A stretch of 64,000 bases of DNA from Aphrophora alni (taxonomy: Eukaryota > Arthropoda > Insecta > Hemiptera > Aphrophoridae): positions 18,847,177 to 18,911,176 of the forward strand of contig OY740768.1 in the NCBI GenBank assembly GCA_963513935.1, in the 5' to 3' direction. Positions 49,001 through 62,487 of this stretch are shown here, piece after piece. Position 1 is the first letter of the stretch. Every line of letters begins with the position of its first letter. The notes under the pieces were generated by a model. That model was not told the DNA's origin. It made no database searches and saw nothing but the letters and a program-made list of their open reading frames with translations. The position numbers were made by a program, and so were the translations under genes.

Positions 49001-52000
49001 CGCCTTCGAGCAAAAAATGTTGAAATATTTGATGTTTGTTCAGTAAACGCAGATGGAGCCACTTGGGCTTCACTTGCAGTATTTTGAATATCCAAGTAAT
49101 CAGTTAGAAGCAATTGCGTCTGTAAGTAATAAGGAAAAACTTCAGAAATTATTTTTCCCAACACAATACAATTGATAATAACATTGTCTAAATTTAACAA
49201 ATGTGTGTCATTACAAATTACTATAGTTATAAATCTGGGTAATTAATATGTGTTTAGCATATTAAAATCGGACAGTGAGAAATGAATATTTACATGTTGC
49301 AAGTCTTTAAAACATGCTTATTATACTGAACAATAAGAAACTACTTATAATGGCTGGTCAAGAGTATAAGATGTAATGTGGTATCGATACAGGATGATAT
49401 TGAATGCATGTAGCAAAAGTAAGCTAGTCTTTAAAAATAGGAAGATAAACAAACAGTGAAAAAATAATGAACTATCTTTTCCACAACCATCTATAAAAAA
49501 CCAAAATAATGTTCAATGCTATCTCTTTAAAAATATGTCTATAATACTTTTAAGTGAGTAAAAAAGAGGCAATTTTCTTTATTACAAAGTTATTCCTATG
49601 TATTTCTTAAAAGTTAGTATAGAAGGGGCACCTCTTTTTATACATTATTTATAAATTTAATTTTTTTAAAAAAGATCTTTGCATGTTTAACATGAGTCCA
49701 ACCATAGTTGATAAACAGAAGGGAAGAGGCAGAATTAATGGAAGCCTAACTTATGCACCACTTTTGTAAAACAGGTCCGCAGATCTCTCGAAACATGAAT
49801 TTATCACCCTGTAAAACAAACTGTCACACCAGGGAAAAAGCTTTAATAATTAACTTATTAAAAAAAAAGAGGATATACATAATAACTTACCAAATTACTT
49901 GAACCTATTTCTAACGGCATTTTAGGCCTTTGCACCGTAACACCGTAGAACTAGGGAATAACTAGAAACAGACTTAATATTGGTTAAATGGCCTATCGAG
50001 AATAATCAAGAATGCCACAAACTTTTGTAATTTATAGCCCGATGTTTTAATATATAAACTCACAAACTAAAATTGTAGAATGCAGTTATTGCATATCTGT
50101 CTCAGTACGAGTCCTAGACTCAACTCCTCAGACGTCTGGGTTAACATGTCTCACTTCATTTGCTCAAAGTTTAGGGTTTTCGTGTTTGTCCGTGAACTTT
50201 TGAATTCGGTTAGAACTGTGATGAACCTCGGCGGTAATCGAGGTTTTTCTCGGAACCCAAACCGCAACCAAAGACCCAATCACGGTGATCCCAGGTCGTA
50301 ACCGAGTGACATGGCTCCGAACGCACCATAGAATGTCAGAGTCGCATTACTCAGTTATCAAACAAAGTCTGCCTAACAAAGAGATGAAAATATAGAAAAG
50401 GTGAAAATGTAGGTATAATTATGTAATGTAAATGGACGTATGTAAATGACTACTGTGTGTAAATGGTGATAGTTTTTGTGTTGTGGGTTATGTATGTATT
50501 TGATTGGGACATCAAGGACCGACAATCCTCTCAGTATCCCAGCTAATCTCCACCCCCTGTGGGGTCAAATTCGATTAAAATTGGCTCAATCATTTAGGCT
50601 GTAAGGCACTGCACAGACAAGATATCAATAAAAAACCACTTATTTGGACTTTAAAATAGATAGATCTATGAAAAAATCAACATTCATTTTTGACTCTTCA
50701 TATAAATTTATTTATACCATGTACATGTGAGAAAGTAAAAAAAAAAACAACAAAATTCATACTTACCACAGCTTGAACTCTGCACCACACATCAGAAAGA
50801 TCGTACAAATTAAGGCGCACTTTATGTGACTGAGCTGCTTTAGACATATGAGACAAAACAGTTTTGTGAGCATCAGCAATAAGTCTAAACTGTTCTATGA
50901 GCATTGTGAGGAGGTCCACAAGAGGAGGTGACATATCATTAGGTACTAGCTGCCTTGTTGTTCTTTCAACAAGTTTTAGAAGCTCTATCTGCATCTCTAC
51001 TTTTAACTTCTAAACAATGGAATGATAATAAATTTATATAAAATATAACCTCAATTACAATTAATTTCAAGATCCTATTACATGTTGTTGTGATGCATAA
51101 AGGTGGTTAGTAAGAAAAAAAAAACAGGATCGTTAAAGATAATAAAAGCATTTCATATAAATTATAATTACTAACATATGAGATGAGGGTAATTTTTTAT
51201 TTTCAATATGTTAGCCTACGGATTGGATAATTTTATCAATTATAAAACTAGGTACAATACCTGTTTTTTGTCTTTTTCCAATCCAGGAATCACTTGGTGA
51301 TTACCGCGGTTTCGGGTAACCTATGTATCCATCTTCAGATCACATATCGATGGGATTTATATAATTTTCTGTGATCTGAAGATGGGTACATAGGTTATCC
51401 GAAACCGCGGTAAACACCAAGTGATTCCTGGATTGGAAAAAGACAAAAAAACAGGTATTGTACCTAGTTTTATAATTGATGTAATTTTTTAAGTAAGAAC
51501 AGTTTTGTACACAACACATAACTCTTTATTAATGAAGCTTTTTGTACTGGAGTTTAATTGAAACAATATCATATATAATTATATTATATATTTTTCTATA
51601 TAAATGTAGAAAAAAAAATTGCATTGTAGTGTATGCAGTCTTGAAAAATGGATATAATAATAAACAAGTTGATGCTAATTAAACATCATACCCAGCTCCA
51701 TCATTATAATGTAATCCAAACAGATTCTCTAAATGTATTGTCCAAAAATTGGTTTCTTGGTCTTGTAGGAAATGTAATTTAATGTGACAACAGTCAGTGT
51801 TTGATGGAACTCCATAATGATGGAAATAAATATTGAATTGTGGAATTAAATAGTTGTTTCATTTATTTCTACTTGTAGCAAATGTTAAATTGTAATGGTT
51901 GATCAATGAATTTTACCCAGTTGGGGGAATTTGTTTTAAAACAGTTACACAGGTATTCTGAACCTCGTGATTGTGTATATTACATGACATAGTTGTAGAT

Positions 52001-55000
52001 GTGTATAGATTAAAACATCTCCACTAGTTTGTGTCTTAGCCCTAATGGGCCTCAAAACTGTACATGTAAGTGAAGGAGCCTCCATTTGTGTCGATAACAC
52101 AACATGTCAGATCTTGTTGATATCATTACATGCAGAATTGAAATACAGTAGAACCTCTGTTAACCGGCCTCGGATCACCCGGTCCTCCGATTACCCGGCC
52201 TACTTCGTAGTGTACTGGTTCGATGAGAGTTTCCGAAAATAAATTGTAATTGAAACACCAAAGCGGCGGTGAGACAAACGACTTTATCGATAGCGGTATC
52301 CCATTGTCGGCGGTGTAAAAACACCGCGGCATTGGCACCCGTTGGTATAACAGACATACACCAGCAAAAACGTTTGATGGGCCGCTTTTTTTCCACGAAT
52401 CAATTTAGTATACATTATGGAAAATATAACATTTCTTTTCAGTTTTCTTCTTGTTGACTGGTTATGATCTACGTACAGTATATACAGTAAATAATAATGA
52501 GTGAAATACGAAAACGAGAAAATGGAAGCGTGTGTTGATTTCGTTTGAGAGGCGGTTAAATGTGTTAAAAAGACTTGACAGAGGGGAATCAGTAAAAAAA
52601 CTTTGTGACGAGTTTAACGGCAACCTCGGATTAACCGGCCAAACGGGCAACTGGCCCGAGTGTCAGTCCCGACTAGACGGGTTAAGAGGGGTTCTACTGT
52701 ATGTAAATTTATATCTAATTTAAGGAGTTATATTTTGAATAACACAAGAGATATGAACAAAAAACTATTACCATGGTTTCTGAAAACCAAAAAAAAAGTG
52801 AATTTCTACATGTCATCTGCATGTAAGCATAACACCATAAAAAAATAAGACTGGGACTTAAAATTTGATATAAGGAACTAGTGTGCTCAGAAGTTCAGAG
52901 AAATCTAATTAAATATGTGAAAATGGCCACCACTATAGTCCTTATACCAAATTTCATGTTTTTATCATAATTTTTGTCGCTCTATCTTCCTTACATACAG
53001 ACAACATAGATAACATGTCGATAATCACTTTTTCGGTTTCATAAAACATGAAAATCAGTCACAAAATGGTGGTCAAAGTTTTTTGTGATTAGTAAAAATC
53101 ACCCTACACTTCGTATACTTGGTAGGTAAAATATAATACAGCTTTGTATGCTAAAAGGAGGTATCATTGTATTGACTAATTAATGTACTTGATCTAAAGC
53201 TAATTCTCCCCAGGTAATTATAAAATATTAGATGGGGTGAAGATGTTAAACAACATTGATATTTTGATTAAACTACCATTATAATGATGTCAATATGGCA
53301 AATAACTTACCTCAACAGTTTCTGGTAACTTGTTGAGTAAACCTAAGCATTCAATCAATATTGCAACAAAATGATCAGGATCCTCCTCAGGATTACTGAT
53401 GGTTACATCTTCTACGATTTTATCAGTATGTAATTTATCATTTCTATAACAGAAGAAGTAGAGTTTTTTTAAATTATGTAATTCATTATAATATTATTAA
53501 AATACAACTGATAAATGGTTTTTTAAAAAACAAACAACAGGGTGTCTATTAACACTGGCTACAGGAATTCCCGACTTTTACCCAGTTTTTCCAGAAATTT
53601 CCCGGTAGTTTTTATAACGTTTCCACATACATTTATAATTTCATAGTGTTAAGTGTTAATATGAATAGTAAAATTATAAAAATACATGTACAAGGGCGGT
53701 ACCATACGGACTTCAAGGAAATAACAATTCACATTATTTCTTATCAGGGTGATCACATTATATCAGCCAACAACAGATACTCCGCTGTTCCGCCGTTTAC
53801 CCCAGGTGAGGAAATGAAAATAAATCAAGTTAAAATGGTCATAACGCAAAAAATTGTTCATAATTTAAAAAATTTATATTGTATGTTAAATTTTAAACTT
53901 TAATGTAAATCATAGAGGTGTTCATAGCATTATTTCTTATCAAGATGATTATACTATATTGGTACTGTCGCCAACAGACACTCCGCTCTTCACAAAAAGT
54001 CTAGGTGATATATATACAATTTGTAAAATACATTTATTGTCTACGGTAAGATTTATTTATGAATATCCATCTATCGGTGCGAGTCTCCCCCACCCTCTCT
54101 AAAAGTCCAGTCTGTTTATGGCGTGCAGGACAAACCCACTTTACATACCCGCATGGAATAATAAACACAGATAAACTAATAGTTTATACTTAAGTAGTGA
54201 GTGTAGTTGTCATTCTGTGCCAAACATTACAAACTTCTTTAAAAGCCTTAAGAATACATATAGTAATTTATTTAAGCAACTGTGTGAAATTTTTTTCCCC
54301 TCATATTGAACGTAGTATAAATACTGTAAAAATTTCGACATTCAACTTTCATGAAGATATTTGTTTTGAAGTTGTAACACACCATAAAAATAAAACTTAT
54401 AACTATCTACTTATGTTGCATTACAACTAAAACATGTGGACTAACAAATGATATCATGAGCATTTTTGTATTATGAGCATATTTTCAGACATTACAAACA
54501 TCTTACAAACATTAGTAGTATTTTATATGCTTCAAAAGTAGTTTGAGGAAGATAGGAATGACCACTGACTCAGTAAAAAAAAAAATTTATCTGTATTAAA
54601 AGTAGTTTTGATTATTTACTGGTTTTTATTTCATAGAGATTATGACTAATAAAATATTAATTGTGAGTATCTGTAATCATTTAATAGTCCGACACCACTT
54701 TATTGAAACAATAATCGTTAAATAATTCTGAATAGCTATCGTCCTACAAGTATAATGTAATAAACGTTGAGATTACGATGAAAACATATAGGCCTATAGA
54801 GAAAGGCGGGGGAGGGGGGAATGAAGAAAAGTTATGGTAAAGGAAGACGTTTTGAGCTTAAAAATGATAGTGTAAATAGTGTTTCCCTCTTCAACTCATT
54901 CCCCTGGCTCTAAATAGGAAGTAATTCTTCCATATATATTTTTATTGGTTATACTCATTTTTATTGGTTATACTCATTTTTATTCTAATAAGTATATAAT

Positions 55001-58000
55001 ACAATTTTATATTAGAATGGAATGGATGTTCTAAACTGTTTTAATCATGTTATATATTGTTACAATTTCATTGTAAAGTGTTTAGTTTAATTTATTTAAC
55101 AAACTTTATAATATAAATTATATAATTTTTGAATATAAATTTACTTTAAAAAAATTGTCATTATGTACTTTTACTGTGAACAAAACCTTGACAATTAATT
55201 GTAGTAGCAAATTGTATTAATAAACAGTGCAGAGACATTATACAAACTTTTTCACTCACTCAACCCCAAAACCAAAGAAATCCAACCAATAGGCTACTAA
55301 TTGCCACCAAAATGTCAGTATAACGTGAACACAACCATTGACGCCATTGTTGAAAAAACAATTTACATATTTAAATAAGGTCTAAACCTGTTTCGCTTCT
55401 GCCATAAACGCATCTTCAGCAAATATTGTATTTATTGTTGGTCAAAGTTAATTTTTGTTTTTTGTCGATTATTCCTGAAAAATAATAATTTTATTTATTG
55501 CGATTTTGCACACGGATTTGGGCCATTAAATTAGAATAAAATCGAGAGCCGATTTTGAGAAATTCGTCTTTTTATAAAATATGGATAACTGATTTTATTT
55601 TTTTTTTTAATTTTTATTATTTTTTAATTTTTTTACTGATAACCCACAAACCAGCATTTTTGGAGAAATGTTGACCAAAACTATTTATTTGGCTAGAACT
55701 GATTTCGATAAAATCGTAACTTTAAGTTTTTTTATATTAGGTATCATATTCCAAATTTTGAATGATCGAAAAATTGAAAATAAAAGATCGGAGTTATGGC
55801 CAAATATTGGTCACACATTTGGGCTGTAGAGCATAGATACATAGATCATTCTAATAAGCAGTTTCTTGGACTCAGGGGACATAAGCATAGTAATAGAAAT
55901 CGCCACTGAAAAATGACTTCAGGTCTACCAATCTATTAAACTACATATCGGGTGTGATGATAAATATTGTATGAAGGTTCATTCCTTAGCTAATGAACAT
56001 TACCAAAATTAGCCAAATCGGTTAAAAATTGAGGGTACCATAACATTAAACCTACTTGATTGTCTAAAAATGGACATTGGCAGTTAGGGAAGGAGTTTGA
56101 CTGTCTGAAAATAGATTTTTGACAGGACAGTACTAGGGTTAAATCACATTAATAGGATTCCCTCACATTGTGGGACTTTAAAATAAATCTCAAATCTCTT
56201 TTGTAGAGTTATAAGAGTTGTAATACTACAATAATTATTTTCTAGATGTTAAATGATAATTGAGTCATATAACCCTTATGTTTAATTTTTAAAGTTTGTG
56301 GTTCACACTTAAAATTTTGTTTTAAATACTAGGCATTTTTTATTTTGTACCATAATTCTTTGAAGTTAAATAGTTGGAATGGTTGAATCAATTTGTATGT
56401 GGTTTGCTATATCTTCTCTAGTATTGTTATGTGTTAAAGAAACAATTTTTTTTATAATTTCGATCTTTGTTGTAAAACTATTATACTATACTGAATTTTA
56501 CTTCAACTGTAATGAGCTACACTTGTGGAAACTTCAATAAACAAATGACTAAAACAATCATTCATTTGTTTATTGAATTTTACTTATTGTGATATATTTA
56601 TTTTTTTGGTTTGTTTCAAGGTGTCGATTAACCGGGGAAATCCGGAAAAATCGGGGAATTTCATTAAAAATTTGAGACTATATTTAGTCAAAACAAAATG
56701 TGTCTTAAGATATTTTTTTCCACTAGAAAGACTACTTCATCATAGTAGAATAAAAGAATATTCGGAAACTTTTGGTCATTACAAAACTAAACTGTTTGTG
56801 TTAGACCATTTTGTCCCGACATAGCACATACGTAGTTGCAATTCAGCTTGGTCTTGCTGCGATATTGTAGTGAGAAGAATGCGTTGACATGAATACTCCT
56901 TGATTTATTATTGTTTTACTGTATCCTTTTCATAATATTTATGCATAAATAATTAAAATTGTATTACCAGGAATGATCAGTGATAATAATTTTCATCAAG
57001 TGATTATTTATTTTGAATCGTTAGACAAGAACATTTTATTTGTTAAAGAATAGTAAAAATTGACCATACATGTTATATATATTTAAATAGAAAACATTTT
57101 TGTAGCTAAAAATCTGTTGCAAAATTAACGGTAATAGTCTCCCATGCCATAAATGTACAAAGCTTTGTCTGTATGGTTTGTTCTTCAAACATCTATATTT
57201 TAAAACTCTGAATACTATTATCAAAAATAACAGTCAACTAATAACTCAGGTAGCATACGCATTGTATCCAATAGTTAACTGGAGATGGAATGATGCTCAC
57301 ACAGCCAAGCGTGCTGTCTGTTTTTACTTTCTAACTTATACATACTATAGAGATTGTTATGTAATAGATCAAAAAATCGATATTGACTTTTTTTTTGTGC
57401 ATATATGTATATATGAACCAATAATGTGATTTAACCGTAGTATTGTCATGTCAAAAATCTTTAGACATTCAAACCTCTTCCCTAACTGCCAATGTCCATT
57501 TTTGGAAGTCTAGTAGGTCTTAGTTTAAACTGTTATGGAACCCTCAATTTTTAACCAATTTGGCTAATTTTACTAATGTTCATTAACTAAAGAATGAAAC
57601 AATGAATATTCAACACAACAGAAATGTAGTTTCATAGATTGGTAGACCTGTTTAGAAGTCATAGTTTTTAAGTGACGATTTCTATTACTGTGTTTATGTG
57701 AGTATTATTCAGTTGACTGTTTTTATGAATTATTTATTTTTGTATGTATTTATGTTGTAAATTTAACACGGCAAATACAACGGTCAAAGTAGTGTCATTA
57801 GAAATGTCGAAACATAAAAAAAATAACCTGATAATATTGTAAGGACCTTGATTTTTTTAAGTTTGTGAAATTATAATTTTGTAGCTTTTTGTTTTTTAAT
57901 CACTACAAATTGTTTTGCCATACACAGCTGGCTTCGTTAGGTGCAGATATGTCACTTAAAATTTTAACATTTACACTGAAACAAAACAGATAATACCCAA

Positions 58001-61000
58001 TATAATACACACAGAGTTATCTGCTGGAAGTTGAGTTGTATGAACAAAACGACTATGTGGCCATACCTTTTCCCCATTTTTATTAACATTGACTAAAATT
58101 ATATATTATATTGTATGTTGTGTTGTACATAGCATACAAGTTTTAAAACATCCTGTGTACATAAACACAGTGCAGTGCTTTAAAAACTAGAATTGCACAG
58201 GCTTAAAAAAAAAAAGGTTTTTGTAACTGATTATTGTACAATTCAATTCAATGAAGCAAGCAAACTTATATGTAGATTGACAGTGTTGGGTAGTTTTATC
58301 TCCTAATTATGTACTTTTTTAATTATATATAATATTTTGTTTAACGTTGTAAATAATTGTAAAACCTATATTTTATTTTCCAGTATTATGGATCTTTTGT
58401 TGTATACAATGGAATTAAACTTGGATTATACCTGTGAAATTTGTATTGTTACAGTAAAAATTTATTAATTTTCTTTCTTTTATACAATACAATTTTTTTT
58501 CCATATCAACTTCTAATTTAGTTTGTCCGAATAAAATTATATGGAACATTTTATAATTTTTATTTATTTTCAATTTATGGAAAATTTATGAAAATATGCT
58601 TACAAAACATTTCGGGAAATGTAGATGACACTTTAGGGGTAAAAGAACATTGAATATTTCAAATGGCTTGTACTCATTCAATATAAAATATTTATGGAAA
58701 TATTTTATTATCACATATTTCTATTTTGCTTCCATACCAAGTAAGCCATTAAATTATAGTATTAAATTTTTATTGAGTTTATGATCATTCTTTGAATAAT
58801 GTTCTACAGTTGAGAATTGTTACACCCATAACTTATGTCTAGCAATCAAGAGTTAACACTTTGGGCGCCACATTAATTTTAACATAATCTAGTCACAAAT
58901 AATGTCATATGTATTTTGGCTAGGATTGTGCTAAAAATACCAAGGTATAAATATTTTAAATGTAATGTCTTAGTTAAAAGTCCATAACTTCTCTTCTATA
59001 TAAGATATTCTTATGAAAGAAGTTTGAAAATGTTGCTAATAAGATTCTACTAATGATTCAATAAGGGGAAAAAATTGATTTTTTTTTTTTATTTGAAAAT
59101 TTTTCATTTTAAAATATAAGTTATAGATTTGTTATCCAATAACCTAGAACAAATTTATCTGTGAGAAAACTATTATTTTCAATCCTTATATGGTTTTGTA
59201 TGTGAAAAAATAAAATAAAATATATATACCATTACATAAGAAATCAGTAATTATTATTTTTATTTATCATAATGAATTAAACAATTTTAAATTTAATGGG
59301 CAAAGAACTTATATCTACAAAGAAAAATGTTGACTCACCAAAAGATCTGTATTTCATAAGTTCCGAGTCAGTTTTTAGTTTTTTTTTTAAATTACACTAC
59401 AAGTTTATATACACACACATTTTGTTTTTATAGAACATAAAATTGTTAAACTTTTTTACACTTAGGTTAGGCCTAGTTGAAGTAGTTGGAAGGTTAGATG
59501 AGATTATATGCAGACAGGGTCTAGGTTTTGTCTTGTAAAAAAGGTCTACTATGGTTGATGGAATCATTTTCTGGATAATAAGAAGGATCATTATCACTAT
59601 CTTTAATAAATAAATCTGATAAATCGGAAGCAAGAGAAACGTTATCGTGAGATGGTTCAACTTCAAGCTGTCTGTCAATTTCATTTGAACCAATATCTAC
59701 TCTATCCATTTTTCAATAATTTTTATATTATTACACAGGTCTACACTTAAAACTAAAATACTCTATAAACTTCAATAAAAACACTAAAAGTTAATTAACT
59801 AAAATTTCCCAATAACCTCACACACAACAGCATCAAAACAACATACAAGATAGTAAATAACTTCGCAGTAGGCTACCTGATTCCATAGTTTTTTGTAGTC
59901 TATAAACTTTCAATTAAATGTCATATCATATAATATCACAATGTCTAAATACCCGACTTCTGTTATACTAGACTCATTGTATATATTATCTACAATGGAG
60001 TACCATAGATATAATACCTGTTGAAGGTATATAATGTGTTTTATAGTGAGAAAATCAACAGCAATGATAAATCGTCACCTGGAATTTTTTACATAGTATT
60101 CAAGCGACGATATATTATAGCTTGGAAGTTTTCACTCATTTTCAGATGACAATATATCATCGCCATGGTACGCTAAGAGTTAAGTAATGCAACATTAAAA
60201 TTTCCACAACAAGAAAAAAATACCAGCAAGTTGTTGTTTCAATGACTAAGTAATCAACATCAGTTGAATTACATGCACAAATTTTGTCCTATTGACCCTA
60301 AAGAGGTTAGGCCATTGACATCACAATATAGACAATCAAATACCATTTTCAGTTAATACTACATTGTTAATACTATAATTGTTTACATTAGGATGTCGTT
60401 TGGCTTGGAGATTTGCTATCTGCATCACTCTTTATAGGGTCCTATTTCTTAATACAGGCGTCCAGCATCAAGTAATGCTGACTGTACTATGTCCATTATA
60501 GAATGTCACTGTATAGAGCTGCTTGATTGTGAGAATAGTTCTAATAGTTCCTCTAACCCCTATCAACTCCTTCACTGAGTCTCTTGTTGGGTTTGGAGGG
60601 ATACAATGTCTCTACATCTCTTCATGCTTGTCGACAGTTGGAAGACTCTTTGAGAATAAAACGGTGAAGGTATTATTGTGTGACAATATGCCCCATTCTG
60701 GCACTAGTTGTAAAAGAGGTTTTACAGCAAGAGCTATCTTGATAAATCGTAGGATTGGATGGTTCTATCTTTATTGGAAGCTTGTCCATTTTTTGCAAAT
60801 CATAATACTTGTTAAACTCTTACACTTTGACAAGGAATTTAACAATTATATGTAGACCAATGCTTGTTTCTGACATTTATTAATGTTTAAACATTCTCGA
60901 TGCTGTCTTGCATCGTCATATCATATCATCTTATTTCTCTCCACAGCACAGTAAACCAGGATCAACTGGAAAACTAAATTCTTGCTTTCTCTTTTCAGGA

Positions 61001-62443
61001 CTATTAACTAACAGATGGATTATTTCAGATGTGCGAAATGAATAGTTGTTAGGACAAAAGGCAGCCTTTAAGTCACTAAGGATGAATGCCTGCCCTCCAA
61101 TCAGGGGAGATAACACATCAATGTTGCACTAATTGCTAGAAGCTCCATACATGAATACATATTAGCTGATGAATAGTATCTTTCCCTTGTGTACTTGTTA
61201 AATACCTCTCTAGATCTTGTGTTCTTCAGGTCTACTGAACCATCTGTGATTTGTTTTAGAAGTTCCTATATAATCCAAATATAATATTTTATATCATCTC
61301 CAATGTCTCCTGGTGAAGAGTCTGATGTAATGCATTCTTTATTAGTTTTGTAGTTAGATCTAATTCTAATCACACATCTGTTCTTTCCAAGGGCGGTTAT
61401 CAGGTATTGATTCAAATATCTCTAATTGCATTATAAGTGAAAGGTCAGACAGACAAAGTTTGTACATGTGTAATTATTGAAGATTTTGAGTTAGTTATTG
61501 AAACATCATCTTGTTCATATGTTTTCTGTTATGGAAATTTGAATGTTTCATTAACTATTGATATTTAAGTCAGGGAATTAATTTTTCTATTAATTAAAGC
61601 TGTTATGGCCATTTTGATCTTACAATCTTCTTTTTGAGGAATACTGATATATTTATTTATTTGGAAAAGGTTATTTTCTTTTAAAAAATGGAATTGTAGA
61701 AGATGTTATATTGAAATAGACATAACAGTTTAAAATAAAAGTAAAAAAAAATTGCTAAATTTAAGTTACACATATTCAATTTGAATGTCGCTTTAAACTC
61801 AATAAAAACATAAACGTAACATGAACAAATAAAGGCTCATTATATGTCAGTATTCTGTGTTTTATTATATATATTGTATATTTTGAGGATTATGATTAAC
61901 TATGCATATCCTTTAAATCTTTATAAGTTAAGAAAGATGACGAAACGAAAGGTAATAGCTTCGGATGAACATTGTGGTTTCAGACAAGGAACCTGGACTG
62001 TGGATGCGATCTTTGTGTTAAGGTAGAAAAAAGATGGGCGTATGATAACACTGTGATGGTTTTTATTGATGCGAAGAAAGTTTATGACAAGGTGTATAGA
62101 GAAAATATATGAATGGGTTTAAGAGAAGGGGGACTTTTTGAGAGAATAGAAAACATATACGAAAAGTGAAAAAAATGTGTAAGAATAGAATAGAATACGC
62201 TTCTAGTTTCAAACAAAAAGTAGAGTGAGACAAAGAAGCATTTTATTCTTTTAACCTATTATTTTTAACATAATGAAGTCATCACAGAAGTACAAGGCCA
62301 TAGAAAATCAAAGGACCTTCAGGTAATAGCATACGCAGTACATGGAGATAATGTTATGTAATGGGAGAAATTGAGGAGGATTTGGAGAGATTAGCCAAAT
62401 AGACAAGGACATGGAGAAGCAAATAGGAGAAGAAGCATGGATA

Positions 62444-62487
<44 letters not shown>

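Larger units (their letters stand above)
51235..51480. repeat. Near-perfect inverted repeat, 110-bp arms
   Basis: Left arm 51235-51344, right arm 51370-51480, spacer 25 bp. The arms differ at only about five positions by eye. Each arm contains a hammerhead-like motif, so the two motifs are read toward the outside from the centre. No ORF. Located in the Sec8 intron between exons 2 and 3. Probably a pair of opposed terminal repeats of a Penelope-type element or a MITE made from one. Confidence 0.92.

Noticed and set aside
51376..51412. Reading the CTGAAGA...GAAACCGCGG motif as an ordinary palindromic protein-binding site
   Set aside because: The invariant boxes, their order and the paired stems fit a hammerhead layout better, although activity is unproven.
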